Shown one piece after another: positions 26,793-35,436 of a DNA stretch of 61,521 nt. This DNA comes from CAYFKJ01 sp964528595 (GTDB lineage: Bacteria; Pseudomonadota; Alphaproteobacteria; UBA2966): the NCBI GenBank assembly GCA_964528595.1, contig CAZGTM010000021.1, forward strand, positions 1 through 61,521, in the 5' to 3' direction. A program made the position numbers and the translations under genes. The first letter of the stretch is position 1. The number at the start of each line of letters is the position of its first letter. The notes under the pieces are model-generated. The model searched no databases. It saw only the letters and a list, made by a program, of their open reading frames with translations, and was not told where the DNA came from.

Positions 26793-28196
26793 TTAGAGCA
26801 ACAACCAGGCCGCCAGTCCGAGGAACGCGAAGAAACCCACCACGTCCGTGATCGTCGTAACGAAGACGCTGGCGGCGATGGCGGGATCGATGCCGAAGCG
26901 GCCAAAGCTGACAGGCACCAGGACGCCGCCCAGACCGGCGACGATCATGTTGATCACCATGGCCGCGGCGATGACGGCGCCGAGCGCGGTATCGGAAAAC
27001 CACATGCCTGCGACAACACCGACCAGAACCGCGAAGACGATGCCGTTGACGACGCCGACCAGCAGTTCCTTGGCGACGAAGCGGGCGGCATTGGCCTCGG
27101 TCAGCTCCCTCATGGCCAGGGACCGCACGGCAACTGTCATGGCCTGGGTGCCCGCATTACCGCCCATGGAGGCGACGATGGGCATCAGGATGGCCAGGGC
27201 GACGATTTTTTCGATGGCGGCGTCGAACTGGGCGATCACTACCGAGGCGGCAATGGCCGTGAGGAGGTTGAGCAACAACCAGGAGAAACGCCGCTTCGTC
27301 GTGTTGAGCACGGTCGAGTAGATGTCTGCCTCCGAAAGACCGGCGAGGTGCATGATGTCCTCTTCAGCCTCCTCGTGGATGACGTCGACGACGTCGTCGT
27401 GCATGATCACGCCAACCAGCCGGCCGGCATCGTCGGCCACCGGCGCCGAGGTCAGATCGTATTGCTGGAACAGGTAGGCGACGTCTTCCTGGTCCATATC
27501 GACGCGCAGGATCACGGGTTCGGTTTCCATGATTTCGCTGACGCCCGTCTCACGCTTAGCCCTCATGGCCCGGTTGAGCCGGATGGTGCCGATGTGCTTG
27601 TGAGCCGGATCGACGACGAAGATTTCATAGAAATCATCGGGCAGGTCGTCGCTTTCACGCATGTGGTCGATGGTCTGCCCGATAGTCCAGAACGACGGCA
27701 CGGCGATCAGGTCGCGCTGCATCAGCCGGCCTGCGCTATCCTCCGGGTAGCCGAGGGCTTCCTCGATGTGGCCGCGTTCGGTTTCGGGAACCGCCTCGAG
27801 AACCTCCCGCTGCTCCTCTTCGTCAAGTTCCTCAATGATGTCGACGGCGTCGTCGGTGTCCAGTTCGGCAACGGCGGCGGCAACGTCCGTTGGCCCGAGG
27901 TGTTCGATAACCTCCTCAAGGACGTCCTCTTCGAGATCCGGCAGGACCTCGGGATCAAGCACGCCGCGCGTCGCCTCGACCAGCAGGCGGCGTTGCGCCG
28001 GCGTGATCAGCTCGAAGAGATCGGCGATGTCTGCGGTATGGAGGGTTTCGATCAGCCCCTGGACCCGGTCGACTTCGCCGGCATTGAGGGCGGTGGCGAC
28101 GGTCCGGACCACATCGGTATCGAGCCCGACATCTTCTTCGGTCAGAACCGGCGCGGTCTCTTCCCGGCCGGAGGTCTCGTCACCCTCGGTCGACAT
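26793..28196 (-). CDS. mgtE: Magnesium transporter MgtE
   Basis: 467 residues. The acidic N-terminal superhelical domain (about 20-150), a CBS pair (about 150-275) and five membrane helices (about 305-467) are in the MgtE order. ASMGGNAGTQAMT is the conserved motif of the second helix region, and TTITDVVGFF carries the pore Asp that binds Mg2+. In the family the N and CBS domains close the channel when cytosolic Mg2+ is high. The start lies 17 bases inside the 3' end of maeB, so the two genes are probably cotranscribed. Confidence 0.95.
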   Translation of the reverse strand: MSTEGDETSGREETAPVLTEEDVGLDTDVVRTVATALNAGEVDRVQGLIETLHTADIADLFELITPAQRRLLVEATRGVLDPEVLPDLEEDVLEEVIEHLGPTDVAAAVAELDTDDAVDIIEELDEEEQREVLEAVPETERGHIEEALGYPEDSAGRLMQRDLIAVPSFWTIGQTIDHMRESDDLPDDFYEIFVVDPAHKHIGTIRLNRAMRAKRETGVSEIMETEPVILRVDMDQEDVAYLFQQYDLTSAPVADDAGRLVGVIMHDDVVDVIHEEAEEDIMHLAGLSEADIYSTVLNTTKRRFSWLLLNLLTAIAASVVIAQFDAAIEKIVALAILMPIVASMGGNAGTQAMTVAVRSLAMRELTEANAARFVAKELLVGVVNGIVFAVLVGVVAGMWFSDTALGAVIAAAMVINMIVAGLGGVLVPVSFGRFGIDPAIAASVFVTTITDVVGFFAFLGLAAWLLL

Positions 28197-30513
28197 CCGC
28201 GCTCAGCCTTTCCGGCGACAGCGGCGGCAGTTCGGCGTCGATGACTTTGTGAGCCTCGACGTCGGCTACCGCAAACGCCGTCATGTTGACCATGCCGCGC
28301 ACGGTGGTGGTCGAGCTCACGATATGGGCGGGCCGCAACGCGCCGACCAGAATCGGACCGACTGAGAGACCGTTGGTGATAGCGCGCGCCAGGTTGAAGG
28401 CGATGTTGGCGGCATCGAGGGTCGGCATGATCAGGAGGTTCGCCCCGCCTGAGAGTTTCGAGTTGGGGAAAATCTTCTCCCGCACCACCGGGTCCAACGC
28501 GGCATCGGCACGCATCTCACCCTCGACCTGAAGGTTAGGCGCAAATTTCTGGATCAGCGCCAGGGCTTCGCGCATGCGGACTGCGGTATCGCTGTCCGCC
28601 GCGCCGAAGCTCGAATGGGAGACCAGGGCGACGCGCGGTTCGATGCCGAAGCGCGATACCGCCTCCGCCGACATGATGGTTATTTCGGCCAGGTGCTCGG
28701 CCGTCGGCTGATCGGTGATGTGGGTATCGGCGATAAAGACCGTATTCTTCGGCGCCAGCAACAAATGAAGGGCGGCCAGGGATTGAATACCGGGCCGCAT
28801 GCCGATGATGTTGCGGATATCCTTGAGGTGGCGGTGATAGCGCCCGACCGTGCCGCAGATCACCGCATCGGCATCGTCGCGCACCACCATCAGCGATCCG
28901 ATGGCCGTGGTCCGCGTGCGAATGACGGTCCGGGCAGCATCCGGCGTGACGCCCTTGCGCTCCGTCAGGCGGTGATAGTGCTGCCAGTAATCGCGGTAGC
29001 GCGGATCGTCCTCGGGATCCACCAAGGTGGCGTCTTCATCGAGTTTCAGACGCAGGCCAAGCCGCTCGATGCGTCCCGCCACGACGGCCCGGCGGCCGAT
29101 CAGGATGGGATGGGCGATGCCGTCGTCGACGACGATCTGGGCGGCCCGCAGGACCCGCTCGTCCTCACCCTCGGCATAGGCCACGCGTTTCGGGTTTTGC
29201 CGCGCCCGGTCGAAGATTGGCTTCATCACAAAGCCCGTGCGGTAGACAAACTGCGTCAGCTTGTCGGTATAGGCATCGAAGTCCGCAATTGGGCGCGTGG
29301 CGACGCCGCTTTCCATCGCCGCTTTGGCGACGGCCGGCGAGACTTCGATAATCAGACGCGGATCAAACGGCTTCGGGATCAGATAGTCGGCGCCGAAGCT
29401 CTGGCTTTGGTCGCCGTAGGCCCGTTGCACGATGTCCGTCGATTCGGCCATGGCCAGATCGGCGATGGCGCGCAGACAGGCGATTTCCATATCTCGGTTA
29501 ATTTCGGTCGCACCGACGTCTAGCGCCCCCCGGAACAGGAAGGGAAAGCAGAGAACGTTGTTGACCTGGTTGGGATAATCCGACCGGCCCGTCGCCATCA
29601 CGGCGTCGTCGCGGACTTCGGCGACTTCCTCCGGCGTTATCTCAGGCGTCGGATTGGCCAGGGCCAGGATCAGCGGCCGGTCCGCCATGCGCGCCACCAT
29701 CTCGGGCTTCAACACGCCGGGAGCGGATAGCCCTAGAAAAACGTCCGCCTCCCCGATCACGTCGTCCAGCGTCCGGGCGGATGTATCGACGGCCCAGCGC
29801 GAACGGTACTTGTCCATATCCTCCTTGCGGCCCTTATAAAGCACGCCGTGGATATCGGTGACCGTGACGTTCTCCTGTTTGAGGCCCAACGACAGCAGCA
29901 GATCGAGACAAGCCAGCGCCGCGGCCCCAGCCCCCGAGGCCACCAGCTTGACCTCGCCAATGTCCTTGTCCACCACTCTGAGACCGTTGTAGACGGCGGC
30001 GCCGACGCAGATCGCCGTGCCGTGCTGATCGTCATGGAAGACCGGAATGTTCATGCGCTCGCGCAGGCGTTCTTCGATCTCGAAACACTCGGGCGCCTTG
30101 ATGTCCTCGAGGTTTATGCCGCCGAAAGTCGGCTCCAGGCTGGCAACCACTTCGACGAAGCGCTCGGGATCGGTCTCGTCCACTTCAATGTCGAAAACAT
30201 CGATGCCGGCGAAGCTTTTGAACAGCACGCCCTTGCCTTCCATGACCGGTTTGGAGGCCAAAGGCCCGATAGCGCCGAGGCCAAGCACGGCGGTGCCGTT
30301 GGAAATCACGCCGACCAGATTACCCCTGGCCGTCAGCCCTTCCGCCTCCGCCGGATCGACGGCGATCAGGCGCGAGGCCGCCGCCACGCCGGGCGAATAG
30401 GCCAGGGCCAGATCACGTTGATTTGAGAGGCTCTTAGTCGGCGTGACACTGATTTTTCCGGGCACGGGATGCCGGTGATAGTCGAGCGCCATTTCGTCGA
30501 TGTCGTCGGCCAT
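28180..30513 (-). CDS. maeB: NADP-dependent malic enzyme fused to phosphotransacetylase domain
   Basis: 777 residues in two parts. Residues 1 to about 430 are the malic enzyme (SLSNQRDLALAYSPGVA, NGTAVLGLGAIGPLASKPVMEGK, VFHDDQHGTAICVGA, and the GAGAAALAC dinucleotide loop). About 440-770 form a phosphate acetyltransferase-like domain (YAEGEDERVLRAAQIVVDDGI), which in this family is regulatory rather than catalytic. It decarboxylates malate to pyruvate with reduction of NAD(P). The gene is upstream of and overlaps mgtE. Confidence 0.96.
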   Translation of the reverse strand: MADDIDEMALDYHRHPVPGKISVTPTKSLSNQRDLALAYSPGVAAASRLIAVDPAEAEGLTARGNLVGVISNGTAVLGLGAIGPLASKPVMEGKGVLFKSFAGIDVFDIEVDETDPERFVEVVASLEPTFGGINLEDIKAPECFEIEERLRERMNIPVFHDDQHGTAICVGAAVYNGLRVVDKDIGEVKLVASGAGAAALACLDLLLSLGLKQENVTVTDIHGVLYKGRKEDMDKYRSRWAVDTSARTLDDVIGEADVFLGLSAPGVLKPEMVARMADRPLILALANPTPEITPEEVAEVRDDAVMATGRSDYPNQVNNVLCFPFLFRGALDVGATEINRDMEIACLRAIADLAMAESTDIVQRAYGDQSQSFGADYLIPKPFDPRLIIEVSPAVAKAAMESGVATRPIADFDAYTDKLTQFVYRTGFVMKPIFDRARQNPKRVAYAEGEDERVLRAAQIVVDDGIAHPILIGRRAVVAGRIERLGLRLKLDEDATLVDPEDDPRYRDYWQHYHRLTERKGVTPDAARTVIRTRTTAIGSLMVVRDDADAVICGTVGRYHRHLKDIRNIIGMRPGIQSLAALHLLLAPKNTVFIADTHITDQPTAEHLAEITIMSAEAVSRFGIEPRVALVSHSSFGAADSDTAVRMREALALIQKFAPNLQVEGEMRADAALDPVVREKIFPNSKLSGGANLLIMPTLDAANIAFNLARAITNGLSVGPILVGALRPAHIVSSTTTVRGMVNMTAFAVADVEAHKVIDAELPPLSPERLSADVDRG

Positions 30514-30571
30514 CTATCTACCCCGCCGGTTTATTTTTTGTCTCGCGGTGGAGCACTTTAGAGCATAAAGC

Positions 30572-30610
30572 GCCAAAACCAAACGAGCCCGCAGGTTTAG
30601 CTGCGGGCTC
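30572..30610 (-). terminator. Intrinsic terminator of tRNA-Leu
   Basis: A perfect 10-bp stem, GAGCCCGCAG at 30585-30594 with CTGCGGGCTC at 30601-30610 and a six-base loop, begins 9 bases past the encoded CCA. On the minus strand it is followed by GTTTGGTTTTGG, a broken T-run. Position and orientation fit a terminator for the single tRNA transcript. Confidence 0.8.
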
Positions 30611-30618
30611 GGGAATTT

Positions 30619-30706
30619 TGGTGCGGTCGAGAAGACTCGAACTTCCACGGGCTATGCGCCCACAGCGACCTCAACGCTGCGCGTCTACCAGTTCCGCCAC
30701 GACCGC
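30619..30706 (-). tRNA. tRNA-Leu (anticodon GAG)
   Basis: 88 bases including an encoded CCA. The acceptor stem GCGGTCG pairs with CGACCGC, and the discriminator is A, as expected for tRNA-Leu. The anticodon stem CAGCG/CGCTG encloses loop TTGAGGT, giving anticodon GAG, which reads CUC and CUU. The long variable arm (GGGC, loop, GCCC) is the class II feature of tRNA-Leu. The T arm contains GTTCGAGTC. The gene stands alone between maeB and the FliN-like gene and is followed by its own terminator. Confidence 0.97.
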
Positions 30707-30778
30707 ACAGAACTGGGCCTGGAAATAGCACCTCCCCAGGCTCCGATCAAGCATACATTGTTGGAATTTGGCGGGAAA

Positions 30779-31024
30779 TCAGCTTTCCGACTGCTTTACT
30801 TTTTCTGTAATCGAAACGGCGACGTTTTCGCCCGATACCATAACCAAACCGCGGGCGATCAGGCGGTTGTTGGCGTAGACCCAAGCATCGTCATCGACCG
30901 TGGCGTCAAGCTCGATCACCGCGCCGCGGCCCATCTTCAGCAATTGGTGAATCGGCATGTTGCTTCGGCCCAAAACCACCGAAAGCTCCACCGAAACGTC
31001 TTGAATTGCCTTATCGCGCTCCAT
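30779..31024 (-). CDS. FliN-like SpoA-domain protein
   Basis: 81 residues from ATG 31024, which has GGAG about 10 bases upstream; the ATG-like start 54 bases further up is weaker. The whole protein is one SpoA (FliN C-terminal) domain: SVELSVVLGRSNMPIHQLLKMG, then GAVIELDATVDD, YANNRLIARGLVMV and a short tail ending SITEKVKQ. In flagellated bacteria FliN forms the bottom of the C-ring with FliM and FliG. Here there are no flagellar genes nearby. Some alphaproteobacteria keep a short FliN at such a separate locus, so it could be the motor FliN or a paralogue. Confidence 0.85.
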   Translation of the reverse strand: MERDKAIQDVSVELSVVLGRSNMPIHQLLKMGRGAVIELDATVDDDAWVYANNRLIARGLVMVSGENVAVSITEKVKQSES

Positions 31025-31121
31025 GCTCTCTCTCCACGATGCCGCTCGAATTTCAGCATGCGCGATCGCGGTTAGCAAAGGATTAACGAAAATATCGCGG
31101 GGGGTGTGCTAAACAAGGTCC

Positions 31122-31808
31122 ATGGCGGAAATCGAATGGCAAATTTCGGATGATCTGGTCGACTACGATCAGGGTCTCGCGGCGATGGAAGCGCGCGTCG
31201 CCGATATCGTGGAGGGCCGTGCGCCGGAAAAGATCTGGCTGCTGGAGCATCCGCCGCTCTATACGGCCGGCACCAGCGCCGATCCGGCGGAACTGGTGGA
31301 CAGCAACATTTTCCCGGTCTACGACGCCGGCCGGGGCGGCCGGTATACCTATCACGGTCCTGGCCAGCGCGTAGCCTATGTGATGTTGGATTTGCGCCGG
31401 CGCGGACGGGATGTCCGGCGCCATGTCCATAACCTGGAAGCCTGGATCATCGCTACCCTAGAGCGTTACAACATACGCGGCGAACGCCGCGAGGGCCGTG
31501 TCGGCATCTGGGTTGACCGCGGCGGCGGCCGCGAGGACAAGATCGCCGCCATCGGTGTCCGGGTGCGCCACTGGGTGACCTTTCACGGCATTTCGCTCAA
31601 CGTCGAACCCGACCTCGGCCACTACCAGGGGATCGTCCCCTGCGGCATCGAAGACCAAGGCGTGACCTCGCTGGTCGACCTCGGCATTCCGGTGACCATG
31701 GCCGAAGTCGATACCGTGCTGCGGCAGACGTTCGTAGATGTTTTCGAAACCGCAGTTGCGCCAGGTCCGGTTACGCGAACCGGCGTCGATCAGGCCGTCG
31801 GCCGCTGA
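31122..31808 (+). CDS. lipB: Octanoyl-[ACP]:protein N-octanoyltransferase (lipoate synthesis)
   Basis: 228 residues, the normal LipB length. RGGRYTYHGPGQRVAYVMLDL is the family signature, the catalytic Lys is in DKIAAIGVRVR, and Cys174 (VPCGI) is the acyl acceptor. The enzyme moves octanoate from acyl carrier protein to lipoyl domains of the 2-oxoacid dehydrogenases and the glycine cleavage system. It is divergent from the FliN-like gene. Its 3' end overlaps the acylphosphatase gene on the other strand by 19 bases. Confidence 0.96.
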   Translation: MAEIEWQISDDLVDYDQGLAAMEARVADIVEGRAPEKIWLLEHPPLYTAGTSADPAELVDSNIFPVYDAGRGGRYTYHGPGQRVAYVMLDLRRRGRDVRRHVHNLEAWIIATLERYNIRGERREGRVGIWVDRGGGREDKIAAIGVRVRHWVTFHGISLNVEPDLGHYQGIVPCGIEDQGVTSLVDLGIPVTMAEVDTVLRQTFVDVFETAVAPGPVTRTGVDQAVGR

Positions 31809-32098
31809 ACGAAACCGCCGCCGACCAACTTGGCGGTATCTTCCCGGGATAATTCGACAATTCTGACGTCATCCACGCGCGCCAGGGGCGGGCCGTCCCA
31901 GCAGGCCGTGACCAGCGCCTCGACAGCATCATGGGGTCCGGTAAACGCCGCTTCGACCTCACCACTGCGGAGATTGCGCACCCAGCCCTCGACACCGAGC
32001 GAAGCCGCCTCCTCCGCTGTCCAGGCGCGAAACCAGACGCCCTGAACCCGCCCGGAAAAGCGGACTTGGATGCCTCTGATTTTATCGTCAGGCGACAT
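31790..32098 (-). CDS. acyP: Acylphosphatase
   Basis: 102 residues of the acylphosphatase alpha/beta sandwich. GRVQGVWFRAWT carries the phosphate-binding loop and catalytic Arg, and GWVRNLRSGEVEA carries the catalytic Asn. The enzyme hydrolyses acyl phosphates such as acetyl or carbamoyl phosphate. It starts 18 bases after the stop of the histidine kinase and converges with lipB, sharing 19 bases. Confidence 0.92.
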   Translation of the reverse strand: MSPDDKIRGIQVRFSGRVQGVWFRAWTAEEAASLGVEGWVRNLRSGEVEAAFTGPHDAVEALVTACWDGPPLARVDDVRIVELSREDTAKLVGGGFVQRPTA

Positions 32099-32116
32099 TC
32101 GCCGTCACCCGCGTCC

Positions 32117-35100
32117 CTAGCGCGGCATCGATCGTTCGGGCGGAAAACAGACGACGACCTTGGTGCCCACGCCCACGTCGCTCTCAAGCCTAAGCTTGCC
32201 GCCGTGGAGTTCAACCAGCGCTTTGGTCAACGGCAATCCCAGCCCGGCACCGTCGTACTGCCGGGTGACGGCGCTGTCGACCTGACCGAAGACCGTCAGG
32301 ATTTCCTCAATATCCGCCTCCTCAATACCGATCCCGGTATCGCTCACCGCCACGTCTACGCCGCCCAGTTGTGGGCTGACTTTGGCTCGAACCGAAATAC
32401 TGCCGCCCCGTTCGGTAAATTTCACCGCATTCCCCAGTAGATTTACAAGGATCTGCTTGAATTTGGTTTCGTCGCAGTACAATTGGGGCAAATCCGGTTC
32501 GAAAATCAGGTCGACCGAAATCTCGGACTGGTGGGCGCGATCGCGGATAAAGCGGGCGCTAGATCTCACCGCATCTTCCACGTCGATGACGGTCTCCCGC
32601 AACTCCAAACGGCCGGCCTCGACGCGGGAAACGTCGAGAATGTCGTTGATCAGATCGAGCAAATGAACGCCGCTTGATTTGATGTCCGAGACATAGCCCT
32701 TGTACCTTTCGTCACCCAGCGAGCCGTATATTTCGCGTTCGATGAATTCGGCAAACCCGATCACGGCATTGAGAGGCGTGCGAAGTTCGTGGCTCATGTT
32801 GGCCAGGAATTCGGATTTCGTCCGGCTGGCGAATTCCGCCTGATCACGGGCGTTGCGAAGTTGCTCCTCCACCCGTTTCTGCTCCGATATGTTATGGGTC
32901 ACGAAAAGAACGCGTTTCTCCCCACCCACGTCGATGACCTCGCAGGAGTTCAGGACTTGAATGATGTCACCGGATTTCGTCCGGATGGCAGCCTCAATTT
33001 CCCGGGCTTCCCCGTCACGATCGATAATATCGATCAATTTTTCCCGCGCCCCGGCGTCCGCCCAAATCCCCAACTCGACGGCGGAATTGCCGATGACCTC
33101 CTCGCGGCGGAAACCCAGCGTCTTGAGCCAGTGATCATTAACTTCCAGCAGAACGCCTGTGTCCTTCGACGAGATCGCCATCATGATTGCGCTGGTTTGG
33201 AAGGCCATGGCGAAACGTTGCTCGGATAGCATCAGCGCTTCGTCACGCTCCCTGAGATCAGTGATATCGGTCCAGACGCTGACGGTCCCGCCAGCGCGCG
33301 TCGGCCGCTCGTTGTTCATTAGCCAGCGGTCGCCGACCCGATGAACTTTGTAAGGCTCCTCGGGTTTTCGGCGCCAGGCGATGCGCTTTTCGGTGAAATC
33401 CTCGACATCCTCGAAAAAGATCTTTTCCGCCGCCGCCCTGACGATGGCCTCGAAGGATGTGCCCGGCTTTAGTTGGTCCCTCAGTTCGGGGAAGAACTCC
33501 CGGTACTTGCTGTTGGTCAGGATCAGCCTGTCGTCGGCGTCGTAGAGAATAAATCCTTGGGAAATCGATTCGATGGCGTCGGTCAACCTTTCCTCGGCGG
33601 TGCGGATCTCGGCCTCGCGCTCCATAATCGATGTAATGTCCGAGTAGACCGATAACCGTCCACCATCCCGGGTTTTGTGGTCGGTGACGCGCGCCCACTC
33701 CCCGGATATCCTTTCCTGAATAATCGGCCTGCCGTCCGCTCTCTCAAAATTTTCCACGCGTTCTTCGAACCATTCTTCCTCGCGGCCGTCAGCCTCAGGC
33801 ATGAGGCCGGCGTAAGCGACGATCCGTGCGTATTCGCGAAATGTCATGCCGGGAACAAGCCGGTCGTCGGCGGGGAGCCTCTCGCTATGCCCCAGCTTCG
33901 ACAAATTGCCGACAATGAAGCGATGATCGGCATCCCAAAGGGTCAGGCCCTCGGCGCTGTTCTCGATCGCGTCCATCATGAGGTGCTCGGCTTCCTGGGC
34001 CCTGTTTTGCGCCTCGACTTCCTCCGTCATGTCGCGACCGGACCCCCGGTAACCGACGTACTGGCCGTCGATGTCGTAGGCCGGTTTGCCGCTGATCCGA
34101 AACCAGCGTTCTTCTCCCGCGGGGTTGACCACAGGATAGGTCAGGTCGCGGAACGGTTTCCGTTCGGCGACATCCTGTATGTGCGAAAGCCAGAACTCCG
34201 GCTCGACACCGGTACCGGGGAACTGGTCGCGGCGCCGGCCCATGAAATGGGCGACGGGAATGCCGGTGATCTCCTCAACGCGTCCTGACACGTAACAAAT
34301 TTTGGAATCGGTGTCCGTCTCCCAAAACCAGTCGGAAGTGGACTCCGCGATATCGCGAAATCTGATTTCGCTGTTGGCCAAAGCCTGACCGACCTGGTGG
34401 CGCTCGTATGCGATACCCGCGACCCTTGCCAAAGCCGCCAAGACGGCTTTATCGATGCCGCTGGGGGCGTAGGGATCCGCCGAAAAAACGTTCAAGACGC
34501 CGACCGGTTCCTGACTTGCAAGCAGGATGGGTTGGGCCCAAAGCGAAACTACTCCAAAGATATCAAGCCGTTTTTTGATAGGATCGCCGAGCGAAAGCGC
34601 TCCGCCGTCCTCGACGCCTTCGAGGCGCGCTTCCCGCATGGCGATGCCACACGGCCCTATGTCTTCGTCGACGAAAATCTCGGGCATGTCTTCAGCCATG
34701 GCTTGTCCGATATCGGACGCCGCCGCGAATTCAAGCTTTCCGGAGTCAACATTGAGAAACCTGACCGCTCCCACGACGCCCGGCACCAGCAGTTCAATGG
34801 TTTCGACGATCGTCTTGAGAATCTCGGGCAGCGGTTCGCCGCGCGCCAGGCGCTCCAAAATACTGTTGTTGATCCGCAACAGCATCTGGGTACGCTTCTG
34901 ACTGGTGACGTCCTGGGCGACGCCCCGATAGCCGACGAACCTACTGAAATCGTCATGCAACGGCTTGCCGCTAATGCTGACGATCCGTTCGCCCGAGGCG
35001 GCAATAGGGATGCGGATTTCCAAACCGGCGAAAGCCTCCCCTGCGTCGATGTATCGCTGCAGGTCTTCCCAGCTCAATTCTTCGCCGACGACTTCCCAGC

Positions 35101-35332
35101 CAATCTCGACGGGCGTACGGCCGATGAGATCGGCCGGTTTCCAGCCGGTACCCGCCAGAGCATTGTCAGAAAAGAAGGTGTATCTGAACTCGGAGTCCGT
35201 TTCCCAAACGGAATCTCCGGAAAGTTCCAGATGGTCCAATAACCTGAGCCGATCCAGATCGCTGGTATCCAACTCCACTGCGTTCGTCACCAGTTCCCAC
35301 TCCGCCGCGCAGCGCTGCTGCGCGCGATCCAA
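32117..35332 (-). CDS. Multi-PAS/GAF sensor histidine kinase
   Basis: About 1071 residues. In order: PAS (about 35-150), GAF (about 160-320), then four PAS-like modules (about 325-455, 460-575, 580-690 and 700-825), HisKA with His848 in SHELRTP, and a HATPase domain (LGNAVKF, DTGIGIEEADI, GAGLGLPL). No membrane segment or receiver domain is visible, so it is probably soluble and signals to a separate response regulator. PAS-fold sections of the form YVGYRGSGRDMTEE recur three times. The start is uncertain: the frame begins with TTG at 35332, and a GTG 36 bases downstream has a better GGAG site. It lies 104 bases downstream of pccA. Confidence 0.92.
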   Translation of the reverse strand: MDRAQQRCAAEWELVTNAVELDTSDLDRLRLLDHLELSGDSVWETDSEFRYTFFSDNALAGTGWKPADLIGRTPVEIGWEVVGEELSWEDLQRYIDAGEAFAGLEIRIPIAASGERIVSISGKPLHDDFSRFVGYRGVAQDVTSQKRTQMLLRINNSILERLARGEPLPEILKTIVETIELLVPGVVGAVRFLNVDSGKLEFAAASDIGQAMAEDMPEIFVDEDIGPCGIAMREARLEGVEDGGALSLGDPIKKRLDIFGVVSLWAQPILLASQEPVGVLNVFSADPYAPSGIDKAVLAALARVAGIAYERHQVGQALANSEIRFRDIAESTSDWFWETDTDSKICYVSGRVEEITGIPVAHFMGRRRDQFPGTGVEPEFWLSHIQDVAERKPFRDLTYPVVNPAGEERWFRISGKPAYDIDGQYVGYRGSGRDMTEEVEAQNRAQEAEHLMMDAIENSAEGLTLWDADHRFIVGNLSKLGHSERLPADDRLVPGMTFREYARIVAYAGLMPEADGREEEWFEERVENFERADGRPIIQERISGEWARVTDHKTRDGGRLSVYSDITSIMEREAEIRTAEERLTDAIESISQGFILYDADDRLILTNSKYREFFPELRDQLKPGTSFEAIVRAAAEKIFFEDVEDFTEKRIAWRRKPEEPYKVHRVGDRWLMNNERPTRAGGTVSVWTDITDLRERDEALMLSEQRFAMAFQTSAIMMAISSKDTGVLLEVNDHWLKTLGFRREEVIGNSAVELGIWADAGAREKLIDIIDRDGEAREIEAAIRTKSGDIIQVLNSCEVIDVGGEKRVLFVTHNISEQKRVEEQLRNARDQAEFASRTKSEFLANMSHELRTPLNAVIGFAEFIEREIYGSLGDERYKGYVSDIKSSGVHLLDLINDILDVSRVEAGRLELRETVIDVEDAVRSSARFIRDRAHQSEISVDLIFEPDLPQLYCDETKFKQILVNLLGNAVKFTERGGSISVRAKVSPQLGGVDVAVSDTGIGIEEADIEEILTVFGQVDSAVTRQYDGAGLGLPLTKALVELHGGKLRLESDVGVGTKVVVCFPPERSMPR

Positions 35333-35436
35333 TACCGGCAGTCCGCCGGCGATCAGCGCCCCCCCGGCATATTGACAGCTAAATCATAGAAATTTCACGA
35401 AATAATTGCTTTTCCGGTAGGCAAATTCCTATCCGG

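Noticed and set aside
26592..28244. 550-codon plus-strand frame opposite mgtE
   Set aside because: It runs antisense to an intact MgtE, with His/Asp/Gly-rich translation typical of a shadow frame.
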